In this document: positions 1 through 12,462 of the stretch, in pieces
Numbering within the stretch: the stretch's first letter is position 1
Layout: each line of letters starts with the position of its first letter
NCBI RefSeq assembly: GCF_002858765.1
Contig: NZ_PJRP01000002.1
Location: forward strand, 604,598 to 668,597
Length of the DNA: 64,000 nt
Direction of reading: 5' to 3'
DNA from: Cupriavidus pauculus
GTDB lineage: Bacteria > Pseudomonadota > Gammaproteobacteria > Burkholderiales > Burkholderiaceae
Notes under the pieces: generated by a model
What the model saw: only the letters and a program-made list of their open reading frames with translations
What the model was told of the DNA's origin: nothing
Database searches by the model: none
Position numbers and translations under genes: made by a program

Positions 1-463
1 GGCAATTGAAAGCAAAACCACGCTTCGTGAACTGATTCATCCGCGTCAGCGTCTCGCGGATATAGGCTTTCCATGCGTCCTCATCGCCACCAAGTCGTAC
101 GTTGAAGATGCCACTGGCCACGGCAAAATCGACAGGCTCTTCCGGGGCGGTGCCAGTCACGAATCGTCCTTGCGGCTTCTGCTTGTGAAGGTCGCGCGCC
201 GTCTCGATCATGGTTTCCGAAATGTCGATTCCGATGTATTCAAAGGACTGGAACCTGTCGAGCAGAAAATCGAACAGTGCGCCATAGCCGCAGCCGACGT
301 CCACGATCGAAAACGGTGCAGCCGGATCCAGAACCTGACACAACTGCTGGAAGCGCAGGAGCTGGCCATCTTCACCATTCCAGTCGACCCCCTTTGGTTG
401 CGGGCCAAACTCCTTGATCTTCTGGGTGTAGTAGCTGGCGACCGGGGAAAGCAGTTCATTCAT
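1..463 (-). CDS. Class I SAM-dependent methyltransferase, cut by the left window edge
   Basis: The first 154 codons are visible; the C-terminus lies beyond position 1. Motif I of class I methyltransferases (VDVGCGYG, residues 54-61) and the acidic second-strand motif IGID (77-80) indicate a Rossmann-fold S-adenosylmethionine binder. The ATG at 463 overlaps the stop of the upstream wbqC-like gene, so it is translationally coupled and last in the visible part of a minus-strand operon. Neighbours are WbqC, another methyltransferase, GtrA and a GT-C protein, so a sugar or nucleotide-sugar substrate is a reasonable inference. The actual substrate cannot be told from the sequence. Confidence 0.85.
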   Translation of the reverse strand, partial: MNELLSPVASYYTQKIKEFGPQPKGVDWNGEDGQLLRFQQLCQVLDPAAPFSIVDVGCGYGALFDFLLDRFQSFEYIGIDISETMIETARDLHKQKPQGRFVTGTAPEEPVDFAVASGIFNVRLGGDEDAWKAYIRETLTRMNQFTKRGFAFNC

Positions 464-1217
464 GAGCGGTAGTCTCTTTCCAGAAGGAAGCGTTCTGCGA
501 AATGGCCGGATATTTCATGTAGTTACGCGCGTCCTTTCCGCAATTGAACAGCAAATCGAGAGCGGTGACGCCATGCTCGAAAGCTCCCCATTGCTGAGGA
601 TATTCCGGATAGCCTGAATAGTCGAAAAAGCGCAGCGCGATGCCGGCGTCCGCGAACAGTTCCGGCTGGATATAGTCTTTTGCCGCGGGGCCGGACACAT
701 ACACCGTCGCACCCGCCTGCTTGCTGAGTCCGACGAGGCGTTCGGTCTTGCCCTCCACCAGGTCGTATTCCCACGACCATTTCATCGGCGTCGAAATGCC
801 CAGCAGCAGGCAAAGCGCTTCCATCATCGCGCGGTTCAGATCCGACAGGTTCTCGTAGCTGCGCTCCAGATAAAGCGGCTCCAGCGTGTGTGCGATCTCG
901 TCAAAGAATGGCGCGCGACGATAGTTCTGCTGAAGGGCTTTCCAGTGGTCTGTGCGCCATTTGTCGCCTTCAAGCTCGGTCTCGCGAATTAGCTGGTGGT
1001 ACTTGCCCTTGACCTTGACTGGCAGGGTCAGCCACGACAGGCCTTGCGGAGTCTTGATCAGATTCCGGTTGCGCCAATCCCGACGTGTGTACTGCATATC
1101 ATCGTAGATAATAAATTCATCCACCGAACCAATCAGATCGAAATATCCTTTCCACGGGATATAGCATGATTGGACGATGGCTACTACCTTTTTCTTGCCT
1201 TCGCTTTCCACTGTCAT
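456..1217 (-). CDS. WbqC family protein
   Basis: A 253-residue protein matching the WbqC family, which is recurrent in O-antigen and capsule loci and has no well-defined reaction. Typical family features are the N-terminal VAIVQSCYIPWKGYFD segment, an FIIYDDMQYTRRDWRNRN stretch, and the C-terminal FFDYSGYPEYPQ region. It lies 246 bases downstream of a zinc-ribbon methyltransferase and overlaps the next methyltransferase by eight bases. The ATG at 1217 has only a weak ribosome-binding site. A GTG at 1211, six bases downstream, is better spaced from AGGA and is an equally good start. The role in amino-sugar or acyl modification of a glycan is inferred from context. Confidence 0.85.
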   Translation of the reverse strand: MTVESEGKKKVVAIVQSCYIPWKGYFDLIGSVDEFIIYDDMQYTRRDWRNRNLIKTPQGLSWLTLPVKVKGKYHQLIRETELEGDKWRTDHWKALQQNYRRAPFFDEIAHTLEPLYLERSYENLSDLNRAMMEALCLLLGISTPMKWSWEYDLVEGKTERLVGLSKQAGATVYVSGPAAKDYIQPELFADAGIALRFFDYSGYPEYPQQWGAFEHGVTALDLLFNCGKDARNYMKYPAISQNASFWKETTAHE

Positions 1218-1384
1218 CCTGTTTGATGTATGAGACCTAATCCGAGCGATGTCCGTAACTCATAAATAGCCGAGCAAACTCGAATTGCACGCAAAAAAGG
1301 TCGGTGGATCCTGCTTCCGGAGTGGGTCAGAGGATAGCACGTGCTGCACGCGCGGCGCCCGGAATGTGGGCCCGGAACCGGCCT

Positions 1385-1437
1385 GCAAGCCGCCTGCAGC
1401 CGGGCTTGCGAGGCGCCAGGCGCCTGCGCAACGCAGG
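1385..1437. repeat. Cluster of overlapping hairpins between two operon genes
   Basis: Three perfect inverted repeats lie side by side: a 7-bp stem (1385-1391 with 1403-1409), a 7-bp stem with one-base centre (1411-1425), and a 6-bp stem with a CAA loop (1423-1437). The second and third overlap by three bases. No T-run follows, so an ordinary intrinsic terminator is unlikely. The position between the 1464-2342 and 456-1217 genes suggests an mRNA-processing, stability or attenuation element. The rest of 1218-1463 shows nothing recognisable. Confidence 0.5.
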
Positions 1438-1463
1438 TGCGCGATCGTCTCCGATGTGATTCG

Positions 1464-2342
1464 TCAGCCTGGTTTGCGCGCAATCAGCAGACGCGAGCCG
1501 CCCACAGGAAGGTTCACGCCACTTCGAATCATTGCCACTTCAGCATTCAAAACGGATTCCAGGGCGCCATTGAGCCAGGGTGACAACTCAAGTTCGGCGG
1601 TAGGGTTTTCCTCGATGCGCCGAGGGGAGCGCTTCTGCATCGCGCGCGACGCCAGCATCGCCGGCAGGAGTGCCGACACAAACGAAGTGCTGCGTTCGAC
1701 GTTAAAACCCGCCGCCTGCACTTTGGCATGCAGTTCCTTCGCCGAATAGCGACGGACATGGCAGGCGTAATCGTCCGTCGGGCTCCACAGCCAGGCATGC
1801 TGAGGAACTGTCAGTACCAGCAAACCACCCGGCTTGACTGCTTGATGCAACATGCTCAGCACCTGCTCGTCTTCGTTGATGTGTTCGAGCACATCGAATG
1901 CGCCGATGGCGTCGAATTCATCGATGAACGGTACGTGACGGGCGTCCATCTGCATGAAGTTGACAGACGGCGTGCGCTCGGCGGCGAAACCTAGCCCAGC
2001 CGAGAAAATCTCGCTGCCGTACAGCTTCGCGTCGGGATACTGGCGCGCCACGCCCGAAAGCACAAAACCGGTGCCGCACCCGATTTCCAGGAAGGAATCG
2101 AGTTTTCGGCTGTATTTTTCAAGAGCCCAGAGGATCAGGCGGTTGCGGCCGCGAAACCAGAAATTCCCTGCCTCGAGTTCAGCCAGTCTCGAGAAATAGC
2201 CAGCCTTGAATCCGCTGTTCTCCTGGGCAAGTTCGGGCGCATATGCAGGAAACTGATGGACTAGCGATGGCGCCCAGCCACATGCGGGGCATCTGTCTTC
2301 TTCACGCGCAAAGGTGTTCGCGCATTCCAGACATTTCTTCAT
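1464..2342 (-). CDS. Class I SAM-dependent methyltransferase with N-terminal zinc-ribbon-like segment
   Basis: A 292-residue protein. The N-terminus has two CxxC pairs (about residues 4-7 and 17-20) that look like a small zinc ribbon. A methyltransferase domain follows with motif I LEIGCGTGF, the aspartate-containing AFDVLEHI motif and a PGGLLVLTVPQH post-motif. This layout is common in glycan-cluster methyltransferases. The ATG at 2342 shares a base with the TGA of gtrA (TGATG) and is preceded by AGGGA. An in-frame TTG one codon upstream is less likely. It probably methylates a sugar residue or terminates a chain, but the substrate is unknown. Confidence 0.82.
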   Translation of the reverse strand: MKKCLECANTFAREEDRCPACGWAPSLVHQFPAYAPELAQENSGFKAGYFSRLAELEAGNFWFRGRNRLILWALEKYSRKLDSFLEIGCGTGFVLSGVARQYPDAKLYGSEIFSAGLGFAAERTPSVNFMQMDARHVPFIDEFDAIGAFDVLEHINEDEQVLSMLHQAVKPGGLLVLTVPQHAWLWSPTDDYACHVRRYSAKELHAKVQAAGFNVERSTSFVSALLPAMLASRAMQKRSPRRIEENPTAELELSPWLNGALESVLNAEVAMIRSGVNLPVGGSRLLIARKPG

Positions 2343-2759
2343 CAATATTCCCTGATTATTTTGTTTGTTTTAGTTGTACGAAAAACGAAAAACTTGAAAA
2401 CCAGAAACAGAAAGCCCGCTACGACGAAAATGGCGATAGCTTGTATAAGCTGATGCGGATATCCGAGCCTGTCGACGAAAACATATAGCAGGCAAAAATT
2501 CAGCGAGTATCCGCACAGGTGCGCTATAGCATATCGCGAAGCCGCTCGCCAGAAGCTGCCTTCATGGCGGAAAGCCCATTTCCGGTTGCCAAAAAAACCA
2601 ACCGTCGCACCGGCTGCATACAGGACCGTCATGGCCAGCTTCGGTTCGACCCCGAGGTACGTGACGGCCAGGTAGACCAGGTATCCGGTCAGGTTGCTGA
2701 TAACGCCAACGATTCCGTAGCGCAGGATCTGCCCGAGTGGCAGTTTCCCGGTGCTGAAT

Positions 2760-2767
<8 letters not shown>
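2342..2767 (-). CDS. GtrA family integral membrane protein
   Basis: A 141-residue protein with four predicted transmembrane helices and the GtrA signature: an N-terminal LRYGIVGVISN segment and a central GFFGNRKWAF motif in the loop between helices two and three. Members are thought to move polyprenyl-phosphate-linked sugars across the inner membrane, classically in O-antigen glucosylation with GtrB and a GT-C enzyme. A GT-C-like gene lies two genes upstream in the same operon. No GtrB-like dolichol-phosphate-sugar synthase is visible in the window. Start ATG has GGAAG just upstream and overlaps the beta-propeller gene by eight bases. Confidence 0.88.
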
Positions 2768-5284
<2,517 letters not shown>

Positions 5285-5454
5285 TCAAGAAGGGTCCAGC
5301 AGTATTTTCCGGTGTTGGATACTTGCGTTGCAGGCTGGCGTCTGCCTTGCGAGGCGCGCCAGCGGTTTCGCGTCGACACGGATTGTACTGACTCTCGCGC
5401 CCCAGGTATTGGATGAAATGCCACGTCATTTTGTGGCCCCTCGAATATTTGGAT

Positions 5455-6303
5455 CTAGTCGAGAGGATTACGGTATTGCGGGCATTTGACCTGTATCAGC
5501 GTCCGGGCTTGTGGCTCCGCGGCCAATCGTGCTGCCGTCAGCTGGCCGCCCCACACGCATCCAGTGTCCAGCAGCATCAGGTTGTCGCGCGTCAGCAAGC
5601 CCAGCGTGGACCAATGCCCGGCGACTACAGTGACGTCCGAGGTGCGGCGTCCTGGCGCGTCGAACCACGGCATGTAGCCGTCCGGTGCGCCGCCCAACCC
5701 TTCCTTGGTCTTCAGGTCCATGATGCCTTCTGCAGTGCAGAATCGTAGTCGCGTCAGGGCGTTGATCACCACGCGGTGGCGCTCGATGCCACGTAGCCCA
5801 TCGTGCCATTGATCGGCGGCGTTGCCGAAGATATCAGCCAGAAAACCCTGCCAGTTAGGCCCCCGAAGCTCTTCTTCCACCTCTTGCGCCAGCTCCATGA
5901 CCTGGCTGGCCGTCCACTGGGGCAGCACCCCCGCATGCACGAGAAGAAATTCGCCTTCCCGGATCACCAACGGCCGGTGGCGCAACCAGGCAAGGAGGTC
6001 TTCGCCGTCGTCAGCCGCCAGGACGTCGTCTAGCGTGTCCGATCGCCCTTTCTTGCGGACGCCAGCGGCAACGGCCATCAGATGGATGTCGTGGTTGCCG
6101 AGGAGCGCCTTTGCCTGCGCGCCCAGATCCTTCACGGCACGCAGGGTGCCCAGGGAATCGGGGCCGCGATTGACCAGGTCACCGACGAAGCGCAGGCCGG
6201 CATCCTGTGGCAACTGCCTGGAAAGCTCCTTGAGTGACCCAAGGCAGCCCTGCAAGTCACCAACCGCATAAAGTGCTTGATAATTATCTTTATGAGAGTG
6301 CAT
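5455..6303 (-). CDS. apaH: Symmetrical bis(5'-nucleosyl)-tetraphosphatase
   Basis: A 282-residue calcineurin-type phosphoesterase that splits Ap4A into two ADP. The metal-binding motifs are in order: GDLQG (15-19), GDLVNRGP (41-48) and GNHD (69-72), with a downstream HAG motif. Length matches the ApaH family. It is divergently oriented to the dTDP-rhamnose genes and separated from the upstream-facing GT-C gene by about 170 bases, so it appears monocistronic. The ATG at 6303 lacks an obvious Shine-Dalgarno sequence. Ap4A hydrolysis influences stress response and mRNA capping in other bacteria. There is no direct link to the glycan genes beyond adjacency. Confidence 0.95.
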   Translation of the reverse strand: MHSHKDNYQALYAVGDLQGCLGSLKELSRQLPQDAGLRFVGDLVNRGPDSLGTLRAVKDLGAQAKALLGNHDIHLMAVAAGVRKKGRSDTLDDVLAADDGEDLLAWLRHRPLVIREGEFLLVHAGVLPQWTASQVMELAQEVEEELRGPNWQGFLADIFGNAADQWHDGLRGIERHRVVINALTRLRFCTAEGIMDLKTKEGLGGAPDGYMPWFDAPGRRTSDVTVVAGHWSTLGLLTRDNLMLLDTGCVWGGQLTAARLAAEPQARTLIQVKCPQYRNPLD

Positions 6304-6395
6304 AAGATGTCACATACAAAGTGTCACGCTTTGGCAAGCAAGACGAGAAAGGTCGGAAGATTCGTTACAACAGGCTACAAAAAGATGGCCGCACA

Positions 6396-6411
6396 GGGGT
6401 GGGGGTGGGGG
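6396..6411 (+). repeat. G-rich tract in the apaH-rfbB intergenic region
   Basis: Runs of four, five and five G residues separated by single T residues. It lies ten bases upstream of a TAGAAT hexamer (6421-6426) that could be a -10 element for the rhamnose locus, so the tract would occupy the -35 and spacer region. Such runs can fold as G-rich structures and can slip in length. Whether either happens here is not shown. Confidence 0.6.
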
Positions 6412-6420
6412 TGAGTCGGA

Positions 6421-6426
6421 TAGAAT
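6421..6426 (+). promoter_or_regulatory. Possible -10 element of the glycan locus promoter
   Basis: TAGAAT matches the sigma-70 -10 consensus at five of six positions, but the expected -35 region is occupied by the G-rich tract. It would give a leader of about 105 nucleotides containing a 6-bp hairpin (6488-6503) before the rfbB start. No JUMPstart or ops sequence was found. The call is weak. Confidence 0.3.
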
Positions 6427-6538
6427 ACCGCCACTTCCACAGACACTTAATGTCCTTCCGTCCCCCACTTCACGGACAGGAGGGTTCCCCGGCATTTGCC
6501 GGGTTCTCGAATATATCGATAGCAGGGAGTACAGAGTT

Positions 6539-7603
6539 TTGTCGCATATCCTGGTCACTGGCGGCGCCGGATTCATTGGCGCAAATTTCGTATTGGATTG
6601 GCTGCGTAATGAAGATGCCGACGGCATTGTCAATGTCGACAAGCTGACCTATGCGGGCAATCTGAAGACGCTGGCCTCGCTCGAGGCAGATCCAAGGCAC
6701 GTCTTCTCCAGGACCGACATCTGCGACCGGGCTGCGCTGGACCACCTGCTGGCAACCTACAAGCCCCGTGCCGTGGTGCATTTTGCGGCGGAAAGCCACG
6801 TGGATCGCTCGATTCCCGGCCCCGGCGAATTTATCCAGACCAATATTGTCGGTACGTTCACGCTGTTGGAAGCCGTGCGCGCGTATTGGGGCGGGCTGAA
6901 CGATGCCGACAAGGCGGTGTTCCGGTTTCTGCACGTTTCCACTGACGAAGTCTTTGGCTCGCTCGGTCCGCAGGATCCGCAGTTCTCCGAAACCACGGCG
7001 TACCAGCCGAACAGCCCGTATTCCGCGTCCAAGGCGGCATCCGACCACCTCGTCCGCGCCTATCACCACACCTACGGCCTGCCGGTGGTGACGACGAACT
7101 GCTCGAACAACTACGGTCCGTATCACTTCCCCGAAAAGCTGATTCCGCTGATCATCGCGAACGCGCTCGGCGGCAAGCCCCTGCCCGTCTACGGCGACGG
7201 CCAGAACGTGCGCGACTGGCTGTATGTGGGTGATCACTGCGCCGCCATTCGGGAAGTGCTGGCGCGTGGCCAGCTTGGCGAGACGTACAACGTGGGCGGC
7301 TGGAACGAGAAGACCAATCTCGACGTCGTCCATACGCTGTGCGATCTGCTTGATACGCTCAAGCCCAAGGCCCAGGGGTCTTACCGCGACCAGATCACGT
7401 TCGTGAAGGACCGGCCCGGCCATGATCGCCGCTATGCGATCGATGCGCGCAAGCTCGAGCGCGAACTGGGCTGGAAGCCGGCCGAGACATTTGAAAGCGG
7501 CCTGCGCAAGACGGTGCAGTGGTATCTCGACAACCAGGCTTGGGTTCAGGATGTGATGTCCGGCGAATACCGCAACTGGGTGGCCAAGCAATATGCGGCC
7601 TGA
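6539..7603 (+). CDS. rfbB: dTDP-glucose 4,6-dehydratase
   Basis: A 354-residue extended short-chain dehydrogenase converting dTDP-D-glucose to dTDP-4-keto-6-deoxyglucose, the second step to dTDP-L-rhamnose. Visible are the NAD-binding GGAGFIG motif (8-14), the catalytic T-D-E triplet (135-137) and YxxxK (Y161, K165). The start is a TTG with GGGAG nine bases upstream; no ATG or GTG gives a complete nucleotide-binding fold. It is first in the rfbBDAC group and overlaps rfbD by eleven bases. Gene order B-D-A-C is the usual one in proteobacterial O-antigen loci. Confidence 0.96.
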   Translation: MSHILVTGGAGFIGANFVLDWLRNEDADGIVNVDKLTYAGNLKTLASLEADPRHVFSRTDICDRAALDHLLATYKPRAVVHFAAESHVDRSIPGPGEFIQTNIVGTFTLLEAVRAYWGGLNDADKAVFRFLHVSTDEVFGSLGPQDPQFSETTAYQPNSPYSASKAASDHLVRAYHHTYGLPVVTTNCSNNYGPYHFPEKLIPLIIANALGGKPLPVYGDGQNVRDWLYVGDHCAAIREVLARGQLGETYNVGGWNEKTNLDVVHTLCDLLDTLKPKAQGSYRDQITFVKDRPGHDRRYAIDARKLERELGWKPAETFESGLRKTVQWYLDNQAWVQDVMSGEYRNWVAKQYAA

Positions 7604-8510
7604 GACATCCACGGCACCCACGCTTCTTGTAACAGGAAGCAATGGGCAAGTTGGCTTTGAACTGCGCCGCAGTCTGGCGCCGCTCGGCCGTGTGGTGGCG
7701 CTGGACAGGAGTCGGTGTGATCTGACGCAACCCGAGGCGCTTCGCGCGCTGGTGCGTGAGCTTCGGCCCGACGTGATCGTGAATCCCGCCGCCTACACCG
7801 CCGTGGACAAGGCCGAAGCCGACGCCGATACCGCGTTCGCGGTCAACGGCGTGGCGCCGGGCGTGCTGGCGGAAGTGGCCCAGGAGCTGGGCAGCCTGCT
7901 GGTTCACTATTCGACTGATTACGTGTTCGATGGCGCCGGGCATGGCTTTTATGCCGAAACCGATGCCGTGAATCCGCAGTCGGTCTATGGCAAGAGCAAG
8001 CTCGCAGGCGAGCAGGCGATTGCCGCGAGCGGAGCCACCGCGCTGGTGTTGCGGACCTGTTGGGTCGCGGGCGCCCACGGTGGCAATTTCGCCAAGACGA
8101 TGCTGCGCCTCGCGCGCGAGCGCGACAGCCTGCGTGTCATCGCGGACCAGTTCGGGGCGCCGACCACCGCCGCCCTGATCGCCGACGTCACGGCACAGAT
8201 CGTTGCGCGTCACTGGCTGCACGGCCGGCGCGAAGCCTTTCCGGCGGGGATCTATCATCTTGCCGCAGCCGGTGAGACCACGTGGCATGGCTACGCTTCC
8301 CACGTGATTGCAGGAGCCGCGACAAGAGGTGTCGAGCTGAAGGCAAGCCCTGCCAGCATCGATGCGATTCCGGCCGCCGCCTATCCGTTGCCTGCACCAC
8401 GGCCGGCGAACTCGCGCCTCGATACGTCCAGGCTGCGAGACACCTTTGACATTCATCTTCCGGGCTGGGAGGAGGGCATTGACCTCCTGCTGGACCAGAT
8501 CATTTCCTGA
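7593..8510 (+). CDS. rfbD: dTDP-4-dehydrorhamnose reductase
   Basis: A 305-residue NAD(P)H-dependent reductase catalysing the last step to dTDP-L-rhamnose. It has the GSNGQVG nucleotide-binding motif (15-21), the STDYVFDG segment (107-114) and the active-site Y132/K136 pair within SVYGKSK. The ATG at 7593 overlaps rfbB, which implies coupled translation. rfbA follows ten bases after the stop. Length and motifs are normal for RfbD/RmlD. Confidence 0.96.
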   Translation: MRPETSTAPTLLVTGSNGQVGFELRRSLAPLGRVVALDRSRCDLTQPEALRALVRELRPDVIVNPAAYTAVDKAEADADTAFAVNGVAPGVLAEVAQELGSLLVHYSTDYVFDGAGHGFYAETDAVNPQSVYGKSKLAGEQAIAASGATALVLRTCWVAGAHGGNFAKTMLRLARERDSLRVIADQFGAPTTAALIADVTAQIVARHWLHGRREAFPAGIYHLAAAGETTWHGYASHVIAGAATRGVELKASPASIDAIPAAAYPLPAPRPANSRLDTSRLRDTFDIHLPGWEEGIDLLLDQIIS

Positions 8511-8520
8511 TACTCGCACC

Positions 8521-9399
8521 ATGCGCAAAGGCATTATCCTGGCCGGCGGATCCGGCACGCGTCTCTATCCGATTACCCGGTCGGTCTCCAAGCAGCTGCT
8601 GCCGGTCTATGACAAGCCGATGATCTACTATCCGCTGTCCACGCTGATGCTGGCAGGGATTCGTGACATCCTCATCATCTCGACGCCGGAAGATACGCCG
8701 CGCTTCAGCGAGATGCTGGGCGACGGTAGCAATTGGGGTATCAATCTGACGTACGCGGTGCAGCCGTCGCCGGATGGCCTGGCGCAGGCTTTCGTCATCG
8801 GCCGCGATTTCGTTGGCAACAATCCGTCTACGCTGATTCTGGGCGACAACATCTTCTTCGGGCACGATCTCGTTGGCCAGCTGGAACGGGCATCCGAAAA
8901 GGAGCAGGGCGCTACCGTCTTCGCTTACCACGTGCATGATCCTGAGCGCTATGGCGTGGTGGAGTTCGATGACAACTTCCGCGCGCTATCTATCGAGGAA
9001 AAGCCGGTCAAGCCGAGGTCGCACTACGCGGTGACGGGCCTCTATTTCTACGACAACCAGGTTTGTGATATCGCCGCCGATATCAAGCCGTCGCCCCGTG
9101 GCGAGCTTGAGATTACCGACGTGAACAAGCGGTATCTGGAGATGAAGCAGCTGGAAGTGGAAATCATGGGCCGCGGCTATGCCTGGCTCGATACCGGCAC
9201 GCATGACTCGCTGCTGGAAGCCGCAAGCTTCATTGCCACGTTGCAGAATCGCCAGGGCCTGATGGTGGCGTGCCCTGAAGAGATCGCCTACCGGGCCAAG
9301 TGGATCTCTGCCGAGCAGGTCGAACGCCTGGCCAAGCCGTTGCTCAAGAACGGTTATGGCAAGTACCTGCAGCACATTATCTCGGAGTCCATCAAATGA
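8521..9399 (+). CDS. rfbA: Glucose-1-phosphate thymidylyltransferase
   Basis: A 292-residue nucleotidyltransferase making dTDP-glucose from glucose-1-phosphate and dTTP, the first step of dTDP-rhamnose synthesis and usually feedback-inhibited by dTDP-rhamnose. The N-terminal GGSGTRLYP loop (9-17) and the following [17 protein letters not shown] segment are diagnostic. The ATG at 8521 gives the canonical [10 protein letters not shown] start. The open frame extends upstream, but that part only covers rfbD sequence. Its stop overlaps the rfbC start (ATGA). Confidence 0.96.
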   Translation: MRKGIILAGGSGTRLYPITRSVSKQLLPVYDKPMIYYPLSTLMLAGIRDILIISTPEDTPRFSEMLGDGSNWGINLTYAVQPSPDGLAQAFVIGRDFVGNNPSTLILGDNIFFGHDLVGQLERASEKEQGATVFAYHVHDPERYGVVEFDDNFRALSIEEKPVKPRSHYAVTGLYFYDNQVCDIAADIKPSPRGELEITDVNKRYLEMKQLEVEIMGRGYAWLDTGTHDSLLEAASFIATLQNRQGLMVACPEEIAYRAKWISAEQVERLAKPLLKNGYGKYLQHIISESIK

Positions 9400-9950
9400 G
9401 CCTCAGTATCGTTCGTACAGCGATTCCGGAGGTGATGTTCATCGAGCCGAAGCTGTTTGGTGATGCCCGCGGTTTTTTTCTCGAGAGCTTCAACCAGAAG
9501 GCATTCGCCGAGGCGACGGGGCTCGACGTGACCTTCGTGCAGGACAACCACAGCCGTAGCGCCAAGGGCGTGCTGCGTGGCATGCATTACCAGATCCAGC
9601 AACCGCAGGGCAAGCTTGTGCGCGTTGTGCGCGGGCGCGTGTTTGACGTGGCGGTCGATATTCGCCGCCAGTCCCCGACGTTCGGCAAATGGGTGGGCGT
9701 GGAACTGAGCGAGGATAACCACCGCCAGTTCTGGGTGCCTCCCGGATTCGCCCATGGATTTGTCGTGCTGTCCGAGTCGGCGGATTTTCTGTACAAGACC
9801 ACCGATTATTACGCGCCGCAGTTCGAGCGGACCATTGCGTGGAACGACCCGGAGATTGGCATCCAATGGCCAGACCTGGGCATGGCGCCGCTGCTGTCCG
9901 CGAAGGACCAGGTCGGTGCCAGCCTTTCCACGGCCGAACTGTTTGAATGA
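9396..9950 (+). CDS. rfbC: dTDP-4-dehydrorhamnose 3,5-epimerase
   Basis: A 184-residue cupin-fold epimerase that converts dTDP-4-keto-6-deoxy-D-glucose to the L-lyxo form. The catalytic histidine lies in LRGMHYQ (H64) and the family stretch QGKLVRVV follows. The ATG at 9396 overlaps the rfbA stop. It closes the complete rhamnose set, so L-rhamnose is expected in the glycan made by this locus. A 57-base gap follows before the TviB-like dehydrogenase. Confidence 0.96.
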   Translation: MSLSIVRTAIPEVMFIEPKLFGDARGFFLESFNQKAFAEATGLDVTFVQDNHSRSAKGVLRGMHYQIQQPQGKLVRVVRGRVFDVAVDIRRQSPTFGKWVGVELSEDNHRQFWVPPGFAHGFVVLSESADFLYKTTDYYAPQFERTIAWNDPEIGIQWPDLGMAPLLSAKDQVGASLSTAELFE

Positions 9951-10007
9951 ACTGGCAGGACGGTGTGTGTTGCCCGTCCGCTAACGTCGTTGCTTTCCTT
10001 ATCGCGT

Positions 10008-11285
10008 ATGAACCTGAATCAAGCAAAAATCGCAGTCGTCGGTCTGGGCTACGTCGGATTGCCACTGGCGGTGGAATTCGGCAAACATCGCCCGGTGATC
10101 GGCTTTGATATCAATCCCGCCCGTATTGCCGAACTGAATGCCGGCAAGGACGGTACGCTGGAGGTCAGTGCCGCAGAGCTGGTGGAGGCGACGCAACTGC
10201 AATACAGCAGCGATCCCGAAGCACTGCGCGATTGCCTGATTTTCATCGTCACCGTCCCTACGCCGGTCGACAAGGCCAATCGTCCGGACATGACGCCACT
10301 GGTTCGCGCCAGCGAGACCGTGGGTCGCGTCATGCCCCAGGGCGCTGTGGTGATCTACGAGTCCACCGTGTATCCCGGCGCGACGGAAGAAGTCTGCGTG
10401 CCTGTGCTGGAAAAATTCAGCGGCAAGTCATTCAACAAGGACTTCTTCTGCGGGTACAGCCCGGAGCGGATCAATCCGGGAGACAAGCAGCATCGTTTGC
10501 CGACCATCAAGAAGGTCACCGCCGGCAGTACGCCGGACGTGGCCGAGGCGGTGGACCGACTCTACGCTCAGGTCATTACCGCCGGCACGCACAAGGCCAG
10601 CAGCATCAAGGTCGCGGAAGCGGCGAAGGTGATCGAGAACACGCAGCGCGACGTCAACATCGCACTGATGAATGAACTCAGCCTGATTTTCCACCGGCTT
10701 GGTATCGACACGCTGGAGGTCCTCGAGGCTGCCGGCACGAAGTGGAATTTCCTGCCTTTCCGCCCGGGCCTGGTCGGCGGGCATTGCATTGGCGTGGACC
10801 CGTACTACCTCACGCACAAGGCGCAGGAAGTCGGCTACCACCCCGAGGTGATCCTGGCGGGCCGTCGCATCAACGACAACATGGCGCAGCACGTGGCAGA
10901 CGAAACCGTCAAGCTGATGCTACGCAAGGGCCTGAGCGTGCTGGGCAGCAAGATCCTGGTGCTGGGACTGACGTTCAAGGAAAACTGCCCGGACGTGCGC
11001 AACACAAAGGTCGTGGACATCGTGAGTTCGCTGCGGGCCTACAACGCGCAGGTCGACGTCTTCGATCCGTGGATCAATATTGCCGATGCCGAACACGAGT
11101 ATGGCCTGAAGTGCCTGGAGGCCATGCCGAAGGCCGGCGAGTATGCCGCCGTCGTGCTGGCCGTGGGGCATGAGCAGTTCGTGGCGATGGGTGAGGCCGG
11201 CATCAAGGCATTCGGTGCGCCGGGCGCTGTCCTGTTTGACGTCAAGGGGATTCTGCCGCTTGGCGCATCGGACGGCCGTCTGTAA
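10008..11285 (+). CDS. tviB: UDP-N-acetylhexosamine 6-dehydrogenase, TviB/WbpO type
   Basis: A 425-residue member of the UDP-glucose/GDP-mannose dehydrogenase family. Features are the N-terminal [10 protein letters not shown] motif (12-21), a YESTVYPG segment, the [10 protein letters not shown] motif, and the catalytic cysteine C260 in [15 protein letters not shown]. Closest in character to Vi-antigen TviB and Pseudomonas WbpO, which oxidise UDP-GalNAc (or UDP-GlcNAc) to the uronic acid. The next gene is a WbpP/TviC-like 4-epimerase, the standard partner for UDP-GalNAcA. The ATG at 10008 puts the nucleotide-binding motif in its usual place. Confidence 0.92.
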   Translation: MNLNQAKIAVVGLGYVGLPLAVEFGKHRPVIGFDINPARIAELNAGKDGTLEVSAAELVEATQLQYSSDPEALRDCLIFIVTVPTPVDKANRPDMTPLVRASETVGRVMPQGAVVIYESTVYPGATEEVCVPVLEKFSGKSFNKDFFCGYSPERINPGDKQHRLPTIKKVTAGSTPDVAEAVDRLYAQVITAGTHKASSIKVAEAAKVIENTQRDVNIALMNELSLIFHRLGIDTLEVLEAAGTKWNFLPFRPGLVGGHCIGVDPYYLTHKAQEVGYHPEVILAGRRINDNMAQHVADETVKLMLRKGLSVLGSKILVLGLTFKENCPDVRNTKVVDIVSSLRAYNAQVDVFDPWINIADAEHEYGLKCLEAMPKAGEYAAVVLAVGHEQFVAMGEAGIKAFGAPGAVLFDVKGILPLGASDGRL

Positions 11286-11306
11286 TCGATTGGCAGAAGG
11301 AACAAG

Positions 11307-12392
11307 ATGAACGACAACTCCGCCAAGCTGACGGCGTATGAACAACTGAAGCGCGAGCTGGCCCAGGTCCCGCGCACATGGCTGATTACCGGCGTGGCCG
11401 GCTTCATCGGCAGCAACCTGCTGGAGACGCTGCTCAAGCTGGACCAGCGCGTGGTGGGCCTGGACAACTTTGCCACGGGCCACCAGGCCAACCTGGACGA
11501 AGTTCGCGGCCTCGTGTCGCCGGCGCAGTGGGAAAAATTCCAGTTCGTCGAGGGCGATATCCGCAACCTTGAAGATTGCCGCCGTGCCTGCACGTTCCGC
11601 GACGCGGGCACCGAGCTGGGTGTGGATTTCGTGCTGCACCAGGCCGCGCTGGGTTCGGTACCGCGCAGCCTTCAGGATCCGATCGCCACGAACGAGAACA
11701 ACATCAGCGGCTTCCTGAACATGCTCGTTGCCGCGCGCGATGCGAGCGTCAAGCGCTTGGTCTACGCCGCCAGCAGCAGCACATACGGCGACCACCCCGG
11801 CCTGCCCAAGGTCGAGGACCGTATCGGCAAGCCGCTGAGCCCGTATGCGGTGACAAAGTACGTGAACGAACTGTATGCCGACGTCTTTGCGCGGTGCTAC
11901 GGCTTCCGCACGATCGGTCTGCGCTACTTCAATGTCTTCGGTCCGCGACAAGATCCCAACGGTGCATACGCCGCTGTCATCCCGAAATGGACGGCCTCGC
12001 TGCTGGGCGGTGAAACCGTCCATATCAATGGAGACGGCGAGACGAGTCGCGATTTCTGCTACGTGGCCAATGCCGTGCAGGCCAACCTGCTCGCAGCCAA
12101 TGCCACCGCCGACGATGCCACCGACCAGGTTTACAACGTCGCGGTGGGCGATCGCACCACGTTGAATCAGCTGTTCGACGCATTGCGTACGAATCTCGGC
12201 CCGTTTGGCGTGCCTGCCGAAGTCAAGCCCAACTATCGCGATTTTCGCGCGGGAGACGTGCGCCACAGCCAGGCCGATGTCGGCAAGGCCGTATCGCTGC
12301 TTGGCTATGCCCCTACGCATCGCATCGGCGATGGCTTGCGTGAAGCCATGGGCTGGTATGTGACTCGCCACGACAAGCCTGCTACGGCCTGA
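11307..12392 (+). CDS. tviC: UDP-N-acetylglucosamine 4-epimerase, WbpP/TviC type
   Basis: A 361-residue extended SDR epimerase interconverting UDP-GlcNAc and UDP-GalNAc (or the uronic acid forms). It has the N-terminal extension of about 25 residues typical of WbpP/TviC, the GVAGFIGS motif (29-36), S-S-S ahead of TYGDHP, and catalytic Y180/K184 in SPYAVTKY. It lies 21 bases after the TviB-like gene. Together the two provide UDP-GalNAcA, the likely precursor for the amidotransferase later in the locus. Confidence 0.92.
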   Translation: MNDNSAKLTAYEQLKRELAQVPRTWLITGVAGFIGSNLLETLLKLDQRVVGLDNFATGHQANLDEVRGLVSPAQWEKFQFVEGDIRNLEDCRRACTFRDAGTELGVDFVLHQAALGSVPRSLQDPIATNENNISGFLNMLVAARDASVKRLVYAASSSTYGDHPGLPKVEDRIGKPLSPYAVTKYVNELYADVFARCYGFRTIGLRYFNVFGPRQDPNGAYAAVIPKWTASLLGGETVHINGDGETSRDFCYVANAVQANLLAANATADDATDQVYNVAVGDRTTLNQLFDALRTNLGPFGVPAEVKPNYRDFRAGDVRHSQADVGKAVSLLGYAPTHRIGDGLREAMGWYVTRHDKPATA

Positions 12393-12462
12393 CGGCGGGC
12401 CGCAATTCCTGCTCCGCGGTACCGCACGTCGGAGGGGATGGGCCCGTCATATCAATATCCAG

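Noticed and set aside
6304..6538. JUMPstart/ops antitermination site before the glycan locus
   Set aside because: The GGCGGTAGC-type core is missing in the intergenic region.
6470..7642. A 390-codon open frame on the minus strand opposite rfbB
   Set aside because: It lies wholly over a well-supported enzyme gene, and its translation has no family features. Long antisense frames are common at this GC content.
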